DNA of 64,000 nucleotides from Rosa chinensis (lineage: Eukaryota > Streptophyta > Magnoliopsida > Rosales > Rosaceae): positions 63,320,397 through 63,384,396 of the forward strand of contig NC_037088.1 of NCBI RefSeq assembly GCF_002994745.2, written 5' to 3'. Of this stretch, positions 45,044 to 56,982 are shown piece after piece; positions within the stretch are counted from its first letter, which is position 1, and each line of letters begins with the position of its first letter. The notes beneath the pieces are model-generated. The model searched no databases. It was not told where the DNA came from and saw only the letters and a list, made by a program, of their open reading frames with translations. A program made the translations under genes and the position numbers.

Positions 45044-47186
45044 TGATAGGAGCATAAATTCGACGAATATAGTGTGAAATCCCTTACACTTTTCTTAGTT
45101 AATTCCTTGAAAAAGTCAGTTTTAACTTTGTTTTCTTTTTAGGTAGTTCGTGGAGTGATTCAAGAGAAATAAGAGCTGAGAGGGAGCAATGGAGCCATAG
45201 ATCATGAAGTACTGATGCAGAGGACCAAGTTTGATCAACCTTTTGGCCAGAAATTACAAGGGAAGTCCATGGAAATCGTTGTACAAAACAGTTGCTGCAA
45301 AGCAGAAAACTGCAGTTTCAGAATCAGCTTTCTGGGAACGGTTTTGAGGAGCAATTATTGCATCATTCCATCTGCACCTATGAAGGAAGGGCCAGCGATC
45401 CTTCAATACATGATGTTATAATTCAACTACAGCTAAAGAACAGGTCAGGAGCATCAACGAGACAGTAGGAAATCAAAGTCGACGTATGCTTCCCGATAAG
45501 GCAGAAACTATCGAAACTATCAGCTTTTCACGAAGCTTTTTGGGAGATCTTTTCCGGCGATTTTCTTGGAGTTTTTCCAGAAGGTTATTGATCATTATAG
45601 ATGATATGATGTCATAGAGAACGTGGGAGTCAAGAACCATCCAGAAACTTGTCAACACGAAGTCGTTCCTTGTCCAAGAAGGAAGCTTCAGAGTCAGAAA
45701 TTGAATCCTAGTCAAAACAGGACGGTTTTGCAGAATTCTTCTTTGGACGGATTTCCAGGGCATTTTTGGGAGGTTATTGCTGCTGCAAATATGAAGGAGA
45801 GTCCTAGAATGATTCCTTAAGATTTTGGGAAGATTATTAAGGCTTGAAAATCATTTAATTATGCACCAAGTAGAGTAATCCTCAAGCAACTAGGGGAGGC
45901 TTTCATAGCTGAATTGGAAAAGGAAACTTGGGCTGTGTATTCTATATATATAGAGCAGTAGAACACGTTGAAAGGAAACCATCCTACAGCGCCATCTTCT
46001 GCTCCCAAACTCTAGCACACAAAGTCTAAAATTCCCAAGTCTTCAGGAAGGAAAACCGTGCACATCACCATCCATCTCCATCAAGCTCCTGCCGTGCCCT
46101 ATCTTGAAGGATTGCCTGCATCTAGGGCTGCCTAAAAGTGAATTCGTGGCTCTCATACTCTCCCTTTTACGGTTTTTATTATCTTGTAATCTAATATTCA
46201 TGCTTTTATTTTTTGAATTTCAGACGATGTGTGGCTAGTTACTTTTTGTTAGGGGCGAGGTTTGAAGCTCCAATTATGTAGAACATATGTTTGTTTAAAT
46301 CTAGTTTCTTGATATTTGGTGTGAATTGGTTGTTTATTTCTGATTGATTGAAAACTTTTGCATGTGTATGTTTTATGGTCGCGAACATAGGATTTATGCA
46401 TGTAATTGGAGCTAGGTTTAGAAAATAATTCACCTAATCGTTTTGTTTTCTAATCCACAAGTATGCAAGGCTTTGAACAAAAGTTGATGTTTTAAACAAC
46501 TAGAAGAGCATGCTAGGTAGGCGTTCCACACTAGACTGCAACTCTATAATCAATCGTTTCCATGAGATCTTAATGCTTCAAATATGTTGATACTATATGT
46601 GTTGTTGATAGGATAGCGTTCTATACCTTGATTGCATGTCTGATAGGCTTAGCTATTGTGCGTTCACGTAGACTAAGTAATTAGGGAGACATTAATAAGG
46701 GACATGATCTGCTCCGACTTGTTTCTTGGTTGATTTCTGTTCACACCTTAGTAATTGAAACTAGGTTAACTTAACATTGTTCGAAAGTAATTGGTGGTGG
46801 ATTTCCGAGTCTCTAACATGTTCTCCATTTTGTTTTATCAAAACCAAAAATTAAAATTGTTTTCTTTTTGTTTTCTCTTTTATTTTCGTAGGAACATAAA
46901 AACCCCAAAATATTGTTCTTGTTTAGGATTGCAGAGCCCTTTCTATCGCCTTCTGTTTCTTGCCATATTTTTCTCTCTTTTCTAGTGTTTAACGTTTTTG
47001 TTTTTGTTTAGTTTCAGATTTTGTTTGTTTGATTTGTGTTTTAGTTAGTTTAAATTAGTTTTTTTTTTTACTTTGTGTGCTTAATTGGTTACCCTCAATC
47101 CCCTGCTTGAACGATCCCTGCTTACTCTATATTGCTAACGACTACATCTTGCAGGGTTAAATTGCGCGCTTGTTTTTAGCGTACCA
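45044..47186. mobile_element. 2.1-kb solo LTR, family S, copy 3
   Basis: TGATAGGAGC...GCGTACCA, 2143 bp, TSD AGAGT (45039-45043 and 47187-47191). Close reverse-complement relative of 9155-11278. Both keep a short frame beginning MGVKNHPETCQ (45623 plus; 10708 minus), which reflects recent common origin more than a gene. Confidence 0.85.
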
Positions 47187-48422
47187 AGAGTCGAGATAGA
47201 TGAGACGAATTGCATGACAGAGACACTGTGGCTAGGAGTTATTGGTGTTTGGAGGTTCGTACGAGGAATCACAAAGTAGTAATCATTGAATAGTTTGAAA
47301 AACTAAGATAAATAGAGAGACTGAATATATGTGAGATCGAAACTACATCGTTTCAATCCCAATCTATTGTTGCACACTATTTACTTTTGTTAAACCCCGT
47401 CCAGATGAAAAAAAAATCCGCTAACAAAATTAGGGAATTATGTTTGTTGAAACAAAAAAAATCACAAAGCCCAAAATTGCTGGTGGGATTACAAAAAAAA
47501 AGAAAAAAAAAAGCGACGTCCAAGTTTAGGAGGTGGATTTGCTCAATTATTCCTCATGATAATATTATGTTAATCTTGGGGGAATTCAAATGATAGCACT
47601 CAAGTTGCCGTAATGGAGTTAATTATGCATGAAATGGTGACTTCAAGATTAGTTGCAAGACAAAGTAACAAAAGCCAACAAAAAGCAAGTTTAGACAAAA
47701 GAAGAGGCCAGATGGTCAGATATATCATCCAAAACAAAAGAAGAGGAAGCTGATGAGATTAACCACGGTCAAAGTTGGAAGAGATAATGCAGTTTTTAAA
47801 TTTCAAAGTTGTTTGGCTCATGCATGCAAATTAACGTCCAAGATGGTTAGTTGGACTTTTCAATTATGATAAGATCAAAGCCAAGCTAGCTGTCATCAAT
47901 TCAAATCTCAGCACCAAACTTGGTGAAACCGATTTTGACTATCAAATCAGTTCAAATTCAAATCGAGGTCATCCTCAACTCTACCTCATCCATTACTCCC
48001 CTATAAAATGAGCTATTACACTAATGGAAAAAAAAAAAGGGGGAGAGCATAACAGAAATACGCAGCAGGGGGAGAGCAGAGAAATACAAAAGAGAGGAGG
48101 CAGCAGAGAAAAGGGGAAGACGCATAGAGCAGAAATACAGAGAGGAAAGAAATAGAGAAGAAAGGTCCAAGTTTCGCTACCAGAGAAGGAAAAGAAAAAC
48201 TGCAGGTATACGGCTGCATCCATGGTTATTTTTTATATGAAATTTCCTAGACGATGCTCATGACAGGAAAAGAAGTCTGCCTCCCTGCGACGCAAGCATC
48301 TTCAATTGATCCAAGAGAGAGTGACCGTCTCGTATGGAGTTTACAAACTCTAATAGGCCGTTCATGAACGACCACAACTATTAGAGTTTTTCCAACCTCT
48401 CCAAGATGATATTTAACGCATT

Positions 48423-48594
48423 GAAACAATACGGTTGTTCACGAACAGCCTCGTTTCAATGCTCGAAGCTCCCCATGAAATGGTGTTGTTTGCAGCTCTT
48501 AGGTGCTCTCCACTGCTTAATGGCATCGAAACAATACGGTTGTTCACGAACAGCCTCGTTTCAATGCTCAAATCTCCCTTGAGATGGTGTTGCT
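48423..48594. repeat. 105-bp tandem repeat
   Basis: Unit 1 is 48423-48527; unit 2 begins at 48528 and stays similar to about 48594. Both contain the near-palindrome GGTTGTTCACGAACAGCC; a related GGCCGTTCATGAACGACC occurs upstream at 48356. Confidence 0.8.
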
Positions 48595-50126
48595 CATGCA
48601 TGACTCACGCTCCTCCTAAAATGACATTGCCGTGGTCCTCCTACAAAAATTTGAGGAGGACGAAACAAGCAGAAGAACGGAAGTTCTTGCAACTCTTCAT
48701 TTGTGAATGAGAGGAAATAATAAAGTGCTATAGCACTCTTTTCTCCATTCAAAGTAAAAGAGACGACGTACTTGACGTTGGTTCAAATTTCTCCTAGCCT
48801 ACAAGTATTGAACAGAGCCATCACACCTCCTACATGGGGAAAATTGAAGCTCTCTAATTCTTGTTGGCATGTGGTACCAACTTGAAAAGTCAAACGGTGG
48901 AGGAGTAACTAAGCCTGCATACGAAAGACAAATGCTTTGAAATCAATATAAAAGCAATTAAAAAATGTATGGCTGCAAGTTAATTAGCAAAGACAATGTC
49001 CAGATGCTTGCAAGTCTTTATAATTAAACTTTTGCTTTTGCTCTGTTTCTTGAGGCTGTGGCTCAATAATGGAAGAAGACAAAATGGAGGCCGACTTAAT
49101 TGGTGGAAGAGAACTCCAGAATGAAAGGTCAATTGTCAACTACATGCAACATGATGAGTTTGAGCGGCAAATTTTGTCCTAACCAAAGTTGCCGAGCCAA
49201 AAGATAATCATACAAGCATTAATATTAATGCTACCTATTCATATCACCACACGAACATGGTGCATTCTTTGATAAAAACTCAAGTCAAAGTGGCAGCATT
49301 TCGAAGGCTTCCGGGACTAGGATTCAAGGCTTCTCCGAAATTAAAAAGAAGTAGACTAATGGCAAAGTGGACACAACATAAATTAATGATTTGATAAAAC
49401 ATACAATCATTAATTTCAGAATTTTAAGAAAGTGAAGAGTTCCCTCTGAAAGGAAGAAATAAATGAAATTCTCTAAATCTCGATCCGTTGGGCTCCTACA
49501 AAAGAAATGGAAGCAAGCCCAATCTACGAAGGTTCACTTCAGATCTTGAGTTCCAAATTGAAAACCCGACTCGTCAAAATGACAAGCGATGACTCGGTGT
49601 AGAACTCAACTCTTCGCAGTGGGTATCCAAATCACTTTGTTTACTTGAGCCCGTCTACTTCGGAAGCTCGAGCCCGATTAATTTGCAGCCCAAAGCCCAT
49701 TCCAAATCTCAAGGCCCACTGCAAACCTCAGTACATCGGGTACTCAAATCAGCAGACACTCTACAATCCGAATGTCCGCAAAAGAAATACACCTGATGGA
49801 TTCAAGGAATATATATACATCCGTCGAACACAAAAGTTGGTACAAAACCAAGAAATACAAATCTCAATGAACTACGGTCGGTTTGATCCCACAATGGGTA
49901 CGTAGGCAATCTAGCAACACCCACTAGATGCAACCTCAAGTCCAAACAGAATCCCTGACTCCACCAGTCAAAATTCAGCCAGTCCTAAATTGAATCGTTG
50001 ACTCCAGTCAAATTCTGCCAACACTAGAAATACAAACTCAAGAACTACAACGGTTTGATCCCTTTACAGGGTATGTAGGCAATCTAGCGACCCACTAGAT
50101 ACAACCGCAAGTCCAAACAAAATCTC

Positions 50127-50314
50127 TGACTCCCTGGTTCATCCAATCCGAACCCCTGACCTCATCAGTCAAATTCTGCCAAACACCAGGAAACGTCACA
50201 GCCTTTCCAAATAAAGTCCATGACTCCCTGGTTCATCCAATCCGAATCCCTGACCTCATCAGTCAAATTCCGCCAAACACCAGGAAACGTCACAACCTTT
50301 CCAAACAAATCGAA
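50127..50314. repeat. 94-bp tandem repeat
   Basis: Two adjacent units starting TGACTCCCTGGTTCATCC at 50127 and 50221, with only a few differences, including AACCCCTGACC versus AATCCCTGACC and GCCTTTCC versus ACCTTTCC. Confidence 0.88.
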
Positions 50315-51004
50315 TCTCTGGTTCACTTACACCAAATTCGTCCAAACACTATTCCTATTCCAAAAAGCCATACCCTCCAATGGGTCATTCACCCATTGGA
50401 ATTCTTGAACTGCGAGTGGCTTGATCCCTCTCCCAGGGTACGTAGGCAACCCATTCAGACATTCGGGTGCAGCCGCAAAAACAAATAAACAAACACACAT
50501 CCACAATTGGTTTCTTCATAAATGGAATCAAAGGGTGTCTCCCTGTAATGGGGATTGTAATTAAGAGACACATTCTGTCTTGAATGGGTCGAACCCGAAA
50601 TAATAAAAACTCTATTCACTAAATGAATACGAGTGAAATTATGTTGGGTGACATTTACGCTCACTGTGTGCAGATTTTCCCTCAACAATGTTTTACCCCT
50701 AATTCTTTTCGCCCAAAATTTAAAATTCGGTGCAACTAACCTCTTAAATTTTACCAATTATTTGCAAAATCTAAAACGCATATGAGACAAAATTAAATTT
50801 CGTCCCCAATTAAATTTTGGGACAAATATTTTTTGTCTCTAATTTAAGCGTATTTGTCTCTAAGTAGCATCAATGGAGAGTTTTGAACAACAAAACTTTT
50901 AGGGACAAAATAATTTTTTTTTGTCTCTAATGATGTGTTTGGGAGACGAAAAATTGGTCCGTCGCAAAAAAAAATTGTCTCTAAATGGGTTTTCTCTAGT
51001 AGTG

Positions 51005-51114
51005 AACTTTGGTGCAATATGCTTAGTCTTGTCACCTTTGATGAATCCTTCTTTAATCTGAGCAATACAAACAGTATTGTCTTCATACATGACTGTTGGT
51101 TTGTCAGTTACTGA
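51005..51114 (-). pseudogene. Copia-B RNase H fragment (left copy)
   Basis: On the minus strand the frame reads VMYEDNTVCIAQIKEGF then IKGDKTKHIAPKF, the Copia RNase H region. It joins across the CACTA element to the HELQKNQEIAV part at 39279. It also exists at 57956-58065. Confidence 0.85.
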
Positions 51115-51423
51115 TGAAAGCTTGAAGAAAGCTAGAAGAATCGAGAGGAAAAGAGAGAGAGAAAGAATAGAAACTCTTTGTATATTTGATGTGACTTAAC
51201 AGAATGAATACAAGTAATTGGGTTAGGTATGTATAGTAGTCTAATGAGCACGAACCTAATTAGCACAATTAGTACAATTAGCAACAGAACCGCTACATGA
51301 TCACCACGTGTCAAGATAAGCTTGAGTACATGCATATTGTGATTGCAGCCTACCTAACCTAATAGTGATTGAAACGTAAATATCTTTTGATATTGGATCG
51401 TGACCGTATATCCTATCCTAACA
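51115..51423 (-). repeat. Copia-A 3' LTR, extra copy in the duplicated block
   Basis: 309 bp, same as 58066-58374. It belongs to no complete element here, because the adjoining Copia-A internal DNA ends at 51532. Confidence 0.9.
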
Positions 51424-51532
51424 CCCCTCCTCAGCTGGATGGGAGGAGAAGCCATCAAGCTGAATCAAATTGAACTGAGGGAGAAGGCGATGATGGACCT
51501 AACTGCAACTGATGACAGAGATAGGTATGTGG

Positions 51533-54500
51533 GCAGTAGCCTTCGACCTTAGCGGTAGGTTGGGTAACTTCAATGGGTAAGACAGCCTCTGTGCCGAACA
51601 TCATACAAAAAGGAGTTTCTCCGGTGGCGGAGGTTGGAGTTGTTCGGATGGCCCACAGGACTTCTGGGAGTTTCTCCGCCCATAAACCCTTGGCGTCGTC
51701 GAGCTTCTTTTTTAACAATTTTTTGATTATCTTGTTTGCCGCTTCGACCTGGCCGTTGGTCTGGGGGTGGGCGACAGATGCAAACCTCAGCTTGGTGCCC
51801 AAGTTGATGGTGAAGGAGATGAGCTCGTCATTGTTGAACTGTGTGCCGTTATCTGTGATGATTGTGTGCGGGACACCGTAGCGGCAATAGATATTCTTCC
51901 AAAGGAAGTGAATTACCTTGGCGGTAGTTATTGCCGTCAGTGGCTCTGCCTCTATCCACTTGGTGTTGTAATCGATGGCAACAATGATGTATTTGAACTG
52001 GCCCTTGGCAGTTTGGAATTTGCCCATCAGATCAAGGCCCCACGTAGAATGAATCCATGGGCCCACGATGATTGACAGTGGCTCTGCTGGTGCGTGTGGG
52101 AGATCTGCGAATTGCTGGCATTTGTGGCAAGACCTCGAAATCCGCCGGGCGTCATCGCCAAGTGTGGGCCAGAAGTACCCTTGTCGCATTGTGCGGTTGG
52201 CCAGGGATCTGGCGCCCGAGTGGTTTCCGCATTCTCCGCTATGGATTTCAGTTAGGACAACCCTTCCCTCCTCTGGGGTTAGACAGCGGAGGTTTGGATG
52301 GGTGAATCCCTGGCGGTAGAGTTTGCCGTGCTGGATGTTGTAGCGGGTTGCTCTTCGTTGGAGCTGCCTTGCCTGGACCTTATCTTCTGGCAATGTTCCG
52401 CTGCGCTTGTATGCGATGATTTCGTCCATCCAGCTGGGGTCGACCTGAATGTTGAAGATTTCCGCCAGAGTCTTTGTGATGCTTGGTTTGTTAAGATACT
52501 CCACCCTTGTGTCCGCCGGACTCTGATGTGGTTGGGCGGTTGCCAGTCTCGCCAGGGAATCAGCCTTAGCGTTCTTTTCCCTGGGGATTTGTGTGATTGT
52601 GTGAAACTTGAACTTTTTTAGCAACGTTTTGACGTACCCCAGATATGCCGCTAGCTGCTGGTCCTTGGCTTGGAAGCTGTCGTTGACCTGGTTGACGACT
52701 AGTTGGGAGTCGCTGAATATGTTGACGCTGTCAGCTCCTGAGTCAATGGCGAGGAGTAGGCCGGCGATGAGCGCCTCGTACTCCGCCATATTGTTTGAAG
52801 CTTTGAAGTTGAATTTCAACGCATATTCTGCCTTCAGTCCCCCGGGTCCGGTTAGGATGACCCCGGCGCCGCTGGCCTTGGCGCAGGCGGAGCCGTCCAC
52901 ATGTAGGTCCCATCCTGACTGTGGGGTAAGTACCCCTGTACCGGTTACCATTTCTGTTCCGGGCTGTGCTTGAGTACCGGGTTCTGGCTGACGCTCAGTA
53001 AGTTCAGCGATGAAGTCTGCTACTGCCTGGCCCTTCATGGCGGTTTTTGGCTTGTACTCGATGTCAAATTCGCTGAGCTCAATCGCCCACTTGCTGAGTC
53101 GCCCTGAGTGTTCAGGGTTTTGCATCACCTGTCTCAGCGGTTGATTGGTCAACACATGGATCGTGTGGGCCTGGAAATACTGCCGAAGGCGTCTGGCGGC
53201 AACGATAAGTGCAAGCGCCAGCCTTTCCAACGGTGGATACCTTGTTTCTGCTCCGTTCATACCTCTGCCGGCGTAGAATACTGGGAGTTCATCCTGACCC
53301 TCCCGCCGAACAATGGCGCAACTTATTGCCGTTGCCGAGACCGCCAGATATATGAATAGTGTCTCTCCTTGGACGGGGACAGAAAGGAGAGGGACTGCCG
53401 CCAAATACTCCTTTAGACCTTGGAACGCCGCCTGACACTCTGGGTTCCAGTCAATGACCTTCTTGTGAGTTGTTTTGAGGAGTTTGAAGAATGGGGCGCA
53501 CTTGTCAGTAAGTCGAGAGATGAATCGAGAAAGGGCGGTTAACTTGCCCTGGAGACACTGGACGTCTACTTTATACTTCGGGTCCGACAGGTCAAGGATG
53601 GCCTGTACCTTGTCTGGGTTAGCCTCGATACCTCGCTCGCTGACGATGTAACCCAGAAATTTGCTGGCGGTGACTGCAAAGAAACATTTTTCTGGGTTGA
53701 GGCGCATACCATAGGCCAGGAGGATGGTTACAATGATCCTGAGGTTTGCCACATGTCCGCTGGCCTTTATGCTCTTGACTAGCATGTCGTCCACATAAAC
53801 CTCGATGATTTTTCCCAGATGCTCAGCGAACATTGCGTTCATCAACCGCTGATAAGTTGCACCGGCGTTCTTCAGACCAAAAGGCATGACATTGTAGCAG
53901 TAAAGGCCTTTGTCGGTGGTGAAGGTGGTGCATTCTTGGTCGCTGGGGTGCATTTTGATCTGATTGTATCCAGAGAAAGCATCCATCATGCTGAGGAGTT
54001 CGTGTCCGGCGGTTGCATCGACCAGCTGATCGATACGAGGTAGCGGGAAACTATCTTTTGGGCATGCCTTGTTTAGGTTTTTGAAGTCGACGCACATCCG
54101 CCACTTGCCGCTGGGCTTCTTCACCATTACCAGATTTGAGATCCACTGGGGGTAGATGACCTGGCGGATGAATCCAATGTCCCGTAGTTTGGCGACCTCC
54201 TGTCCGATTGCCCGGTATTTTTCCTCATCAAAGGCCCTCCGCTTCTGCTTGATAGGATAGAAAGAGGGTTTGATGGTCAGTTTATGGGTGATTATTTCAG
54301 TGGAGATGCCAGGCATGTCTGCATAGGACCATGCAAAGACGGTGGCGTTGTCACGTAAAAACTGAGTGAGTTCTGCCTCCACTTCTGGATCTAGCTGGGA
54401 GCCTATGCGGACTGTCCTCTCAGGATGCTCGTCTGAGATGCAGACGGCCTTCAGTGACGTGTCCGGGTTGACCGGCTCCTTCATTACATATTTCTTCTCT

Positions 54501-56929
54501 TCATCTCTAGGATCCTCAAAGATATTCGGTGGTGGTGGGTCATTACCCACTGCCAGGATTTCATGGCGGCGCGTTGACCGCGCTACAGATGTTGAATAGC
54601 ATTCTCGTGCCAGCTGTTGGCTTCCCCTCACACAGCCTGTGCCATTGGGCGTGGGGAACTTCATGAGAAGCATGTATCCGGCAATGATGCACTTGAGCTT
54701 ATTAAGCGCTGGTCGACCAATGATGGCGTTGTACGAGCTGGGACAGTCGACGATAATGAATTCCGTGTGCACCTCCGCCATACAGGGACTAGTGCCAATA
54801 ACTAGTCGCATGTAATCCGACCCTAGTGGTTGTGTGATGTCTCCGGAGAAGCTGAGCAGTGGCTCATGATCCTGGAGTAGTTTCTTGTTCCGCTTGAGGT
54901 GGTCGTAGCAGCCACTGAAGATGACGTTGACAGCGGATCCGCTATCTACCAAGATTCTCCCCACCGAGAATTTGCCAAGAATGGCATCGACTAAGAATGG
55001 GTCGTCATGGGGTAAATGTACTCCGCGCTCCTCCTCCTCTGAAAAGGTGATAGGTTCCCATCCTGACTTCGGGAGTTTAGCGGATCTTTCATAGCGGATG
55101 TTGCAAACCTCCTTTGGGTGGTTAGCGCGTGCATAGCGCTTTCTTGCCCTGTGAGACATGCTGGTGATTGGAGCACCGCCATCGATGGTGTTGATGCGGC
55201 CCAAGGTTTCTACGTTGGCAATTACTGGCGGTGGTTGGCGTACCTTGAACTGCTCCAACTTGCCGTCACGGTATAAAGTCTCAATGGCTGTTTTGAGGGC
55301 GTTACAGCTGTTTGTATTGTGGCCGCTGTCCGCGTGGTATTTGCACCACTTGCCGGTGTTCCTGGGTTTGCCCGTTTTTGGGTACTTTGGAGGGGGTGGC
55401 GGTGGGATCTGATCCTTGCACTGATTATAGATATCTTCATATGAGGCCGTTAGGACCGTGAAAACTGCATACCGCTGTGAGGACTCCGTCTGCTTGTTGT
55501 TGTTGTCATGAGTTGGGCGGTTTCCCTTATAAAAATGTTGTCCCTTCTGCCGCTTGGTTTGGTGGCCGCCCTGCTGCCACTCTCTTTTCTTGTCAACTGG
55601 CGGAGCTGAGGGGGGTTTATCAGCGGCTTCCTGGTGATTGGAAGATGGTTGTGCTGATTTTGCTGGCGTTGCTGGTGGTGGTGTTTCTCCATATGTGATG
55701 AATTCCGCCTGGGCGTGAATGACCGCCTCACTCATGGCGTGGTCGTACGTTGCATTGGGATGGTTGTAATTGAGGTGATAGAGGAACGGTCCCCTGAGGA
55801 GTCCTTTCCTGAAGGCTGCCGACGCCATAGTTTTGTCCAGGTCGCGGCACTGAGATGCTGCCGCTCGCCATCTTGTGACAAAGGCCTTCAGTGACTCGTC
55901 CTCCCCCTGTTTGACGCTGAACAGCTGACTTGTGTTGTGATGTCCGGCAGACAATAGGATGAAGCGGGAGAGGAAAGCATGCGACAGTGCATGGAATGAG
56001 CCGACCGATCCTGGCGGACATTCAAAAAACCAGTTCATTGCTTCGCCGTCCAATGTTTCGCTGAACAGATGGCACAGGGTGGCGTCGTCGAATCCCTTGT
56101 TGTTGGTGACCTTCTTGAAGGTGTCCATGTGGACAAAGGGATCGGTCATTCCGCCATATGGCGACATTTTTGGGGTCTTTGCATATGTTGGCCTGACGGC
56201 CTGTAGGATCGCGGCGGAAAAGGGGCCGGGTCTGGAAGTGAACAGCGGGTTCCGAGTTGATGTCGGGACGCCCGTCTCCGCCCGGATTAACCTCTGCTCC
56301 AATTGGTGCATCCTTTCCAATAACTGGGCGGTTGCATCGCCGGCGGAATCGGCCTGACTCCCCCGCCGAGTTGGTTTGCGCCTAGGTATGGGTGGATCAT
56401 CCTCAGTCCTTGCCCTGACATTCAAGCTGTTGGCGTGCGGAAGGGATTCCGCCGTATGTTCTAACATCAGTTGGGGTATGGGCGGTGGTCCCATTCCTGA
56501 CAACCCTGGTGGGTTCAGCGGTACGTGCGTTTGTATGACTGGCCCTGGCGCTGCCGTGCCGGCGCTGGGTCGACTACGCCTGGTACTGCGTGACTGTTCG
56601 CTCTGTGCCGGGCGGTCGGTGGCCGCCAAAGTGTTTTTTAGTTCCTCAAAACGTGTCATGAGCGCAGCCACCTGTCTTTGGGCTTCGGCCTTCTCTCTAC
56701 GCTCGTCCTCACGCTCCCTGTTTGCCTTATGAAGATCCGCCAGTGCCATCTCGTACATGGTGACGAGATCCTGCCCTGACGGGCGGCTGCTGCCCGGGTT
56801 TGCCTCACCACCGGGATTGGCCGGGGTTGTGAATAGTGCGCGGTTAACGCCGATCGCGGGGTCGGAGGGCTGGGGAATGGCGGGGAGCTCCGCCTGCTCT
56901 TCAGCGTTTCCCCCGCTGTCGTTAGTCAT
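51533..56929 (-). CDS. Gypsy (Tat lineage) gag-pol polyprotein, integrase truncated
   Basis: A single open frame of about 1800 codons beginning MTNDSGGNAEEQ at 56929. In order: Retrotrans_gag (about residues 265-400, EAMNWFFECPPGS); a CKYHADSGHNTNSC knuckle near 525; aspartic protease ILVDSGSAVNVIF near 660; reverse transcriptase with YVDDMLV near 1048; RNase H; a second archaeal-type RNase H (WDLHVDGSACAKA near 1343), a hallmark of the Tat lineage; an integrase HHCC finger (CGNHSGARS...CHKC, about 1570-1605); and the DDE core (WGLDLMGKF, ITDNGTQFNN, HPQTNGQVEAAN). It breaks at 51533 just after KVEGYCP and reads on into Copia-A DNA to a stop at 51455, making a chance fusion. The intact frame implies recent activity, but this copy cannot transpose alone. 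Confidence 0.92.
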
Positions 56930-56960
56930 GATGATTGTAGCGGGATGACCTTTAGTTCAA

Positions 56961-56982
56961 GGATTCCCACAGACGGCGCCAA
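56961..56982 (-). promoter_or_regulatory. Gypsy Tat primer-binding site
   Basis: TTGGCGCCGTCTGTGGGAAT lies directly inside the 5' LTR on the minus strand. It differs from the Gypsy-D site after TGGCGCCGT. Confidence 0.85.

Larger units (their letters stand above)
47192..50548. other. CACTA internal DNA with LTR-like debris
   Basis: No coding region that I trust. 47990-48010 has CCCCTATAAAATGAGC, a good TATA-type promoter followed by a GGGGGAGAGC-rich transcript start. Three loose copies of a GGGTACGTAGGCAA motif (about 49897, 50068 and 50437) resemble the U5 part of Tat/Ogre-like Gypsy LTRs. I could not fix ends or a TSD. Confidence 0.35.
39283..51004. mobile_element. CACTA element carrying captured gene exons
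   Basis: Ends are CACTACTAGAGAAAACCC at 39283 and its reverse complement ending at 51004; 21 terminal bases match. A 3-bp TSD AAC (39280-39282 and 51005-51007) flanks it, as in CACTA transposons. The TSD splits a continuous Copia-B RNase H frame, which confirms the boundaries. Subterminal GGGACGAAAT/TTTGTCTCTAA-like units lie near both ends. I see no CACTA transposase. Contents are broken SHH1-like exons, two family-S solo LTRs and LTR-like debris. The right end is present a second time at 57500-57955. Confidence 0.88.
50549..51532. repeat. 984-bp duplicated junction block, left copy
   Basis: Same sequence as 57500-58483 at a constant offset of 6951; I found no difference by eye, and the short frames in both translate identically. 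It contains the CACTA right end (to 51004), 110 bp of Copia-B RNase H, a Copia-A 3' LTR (51115-51423) and 109 bp of Copia-A internal DNA. It then jumps into Gypsy integrase at 51533. Confidence 0.92.

Noticed and set aside
48423..48594. CRISPR-like repeat array
   Set aside because: Only two units, no regular spacers, plant nuclear context.
51573..56948. Many 60-130-codon plus-strand frames over the Gypsy polyprotein
   Set aside because: Antisense shadows of a GC-richer minus-strand coding region.
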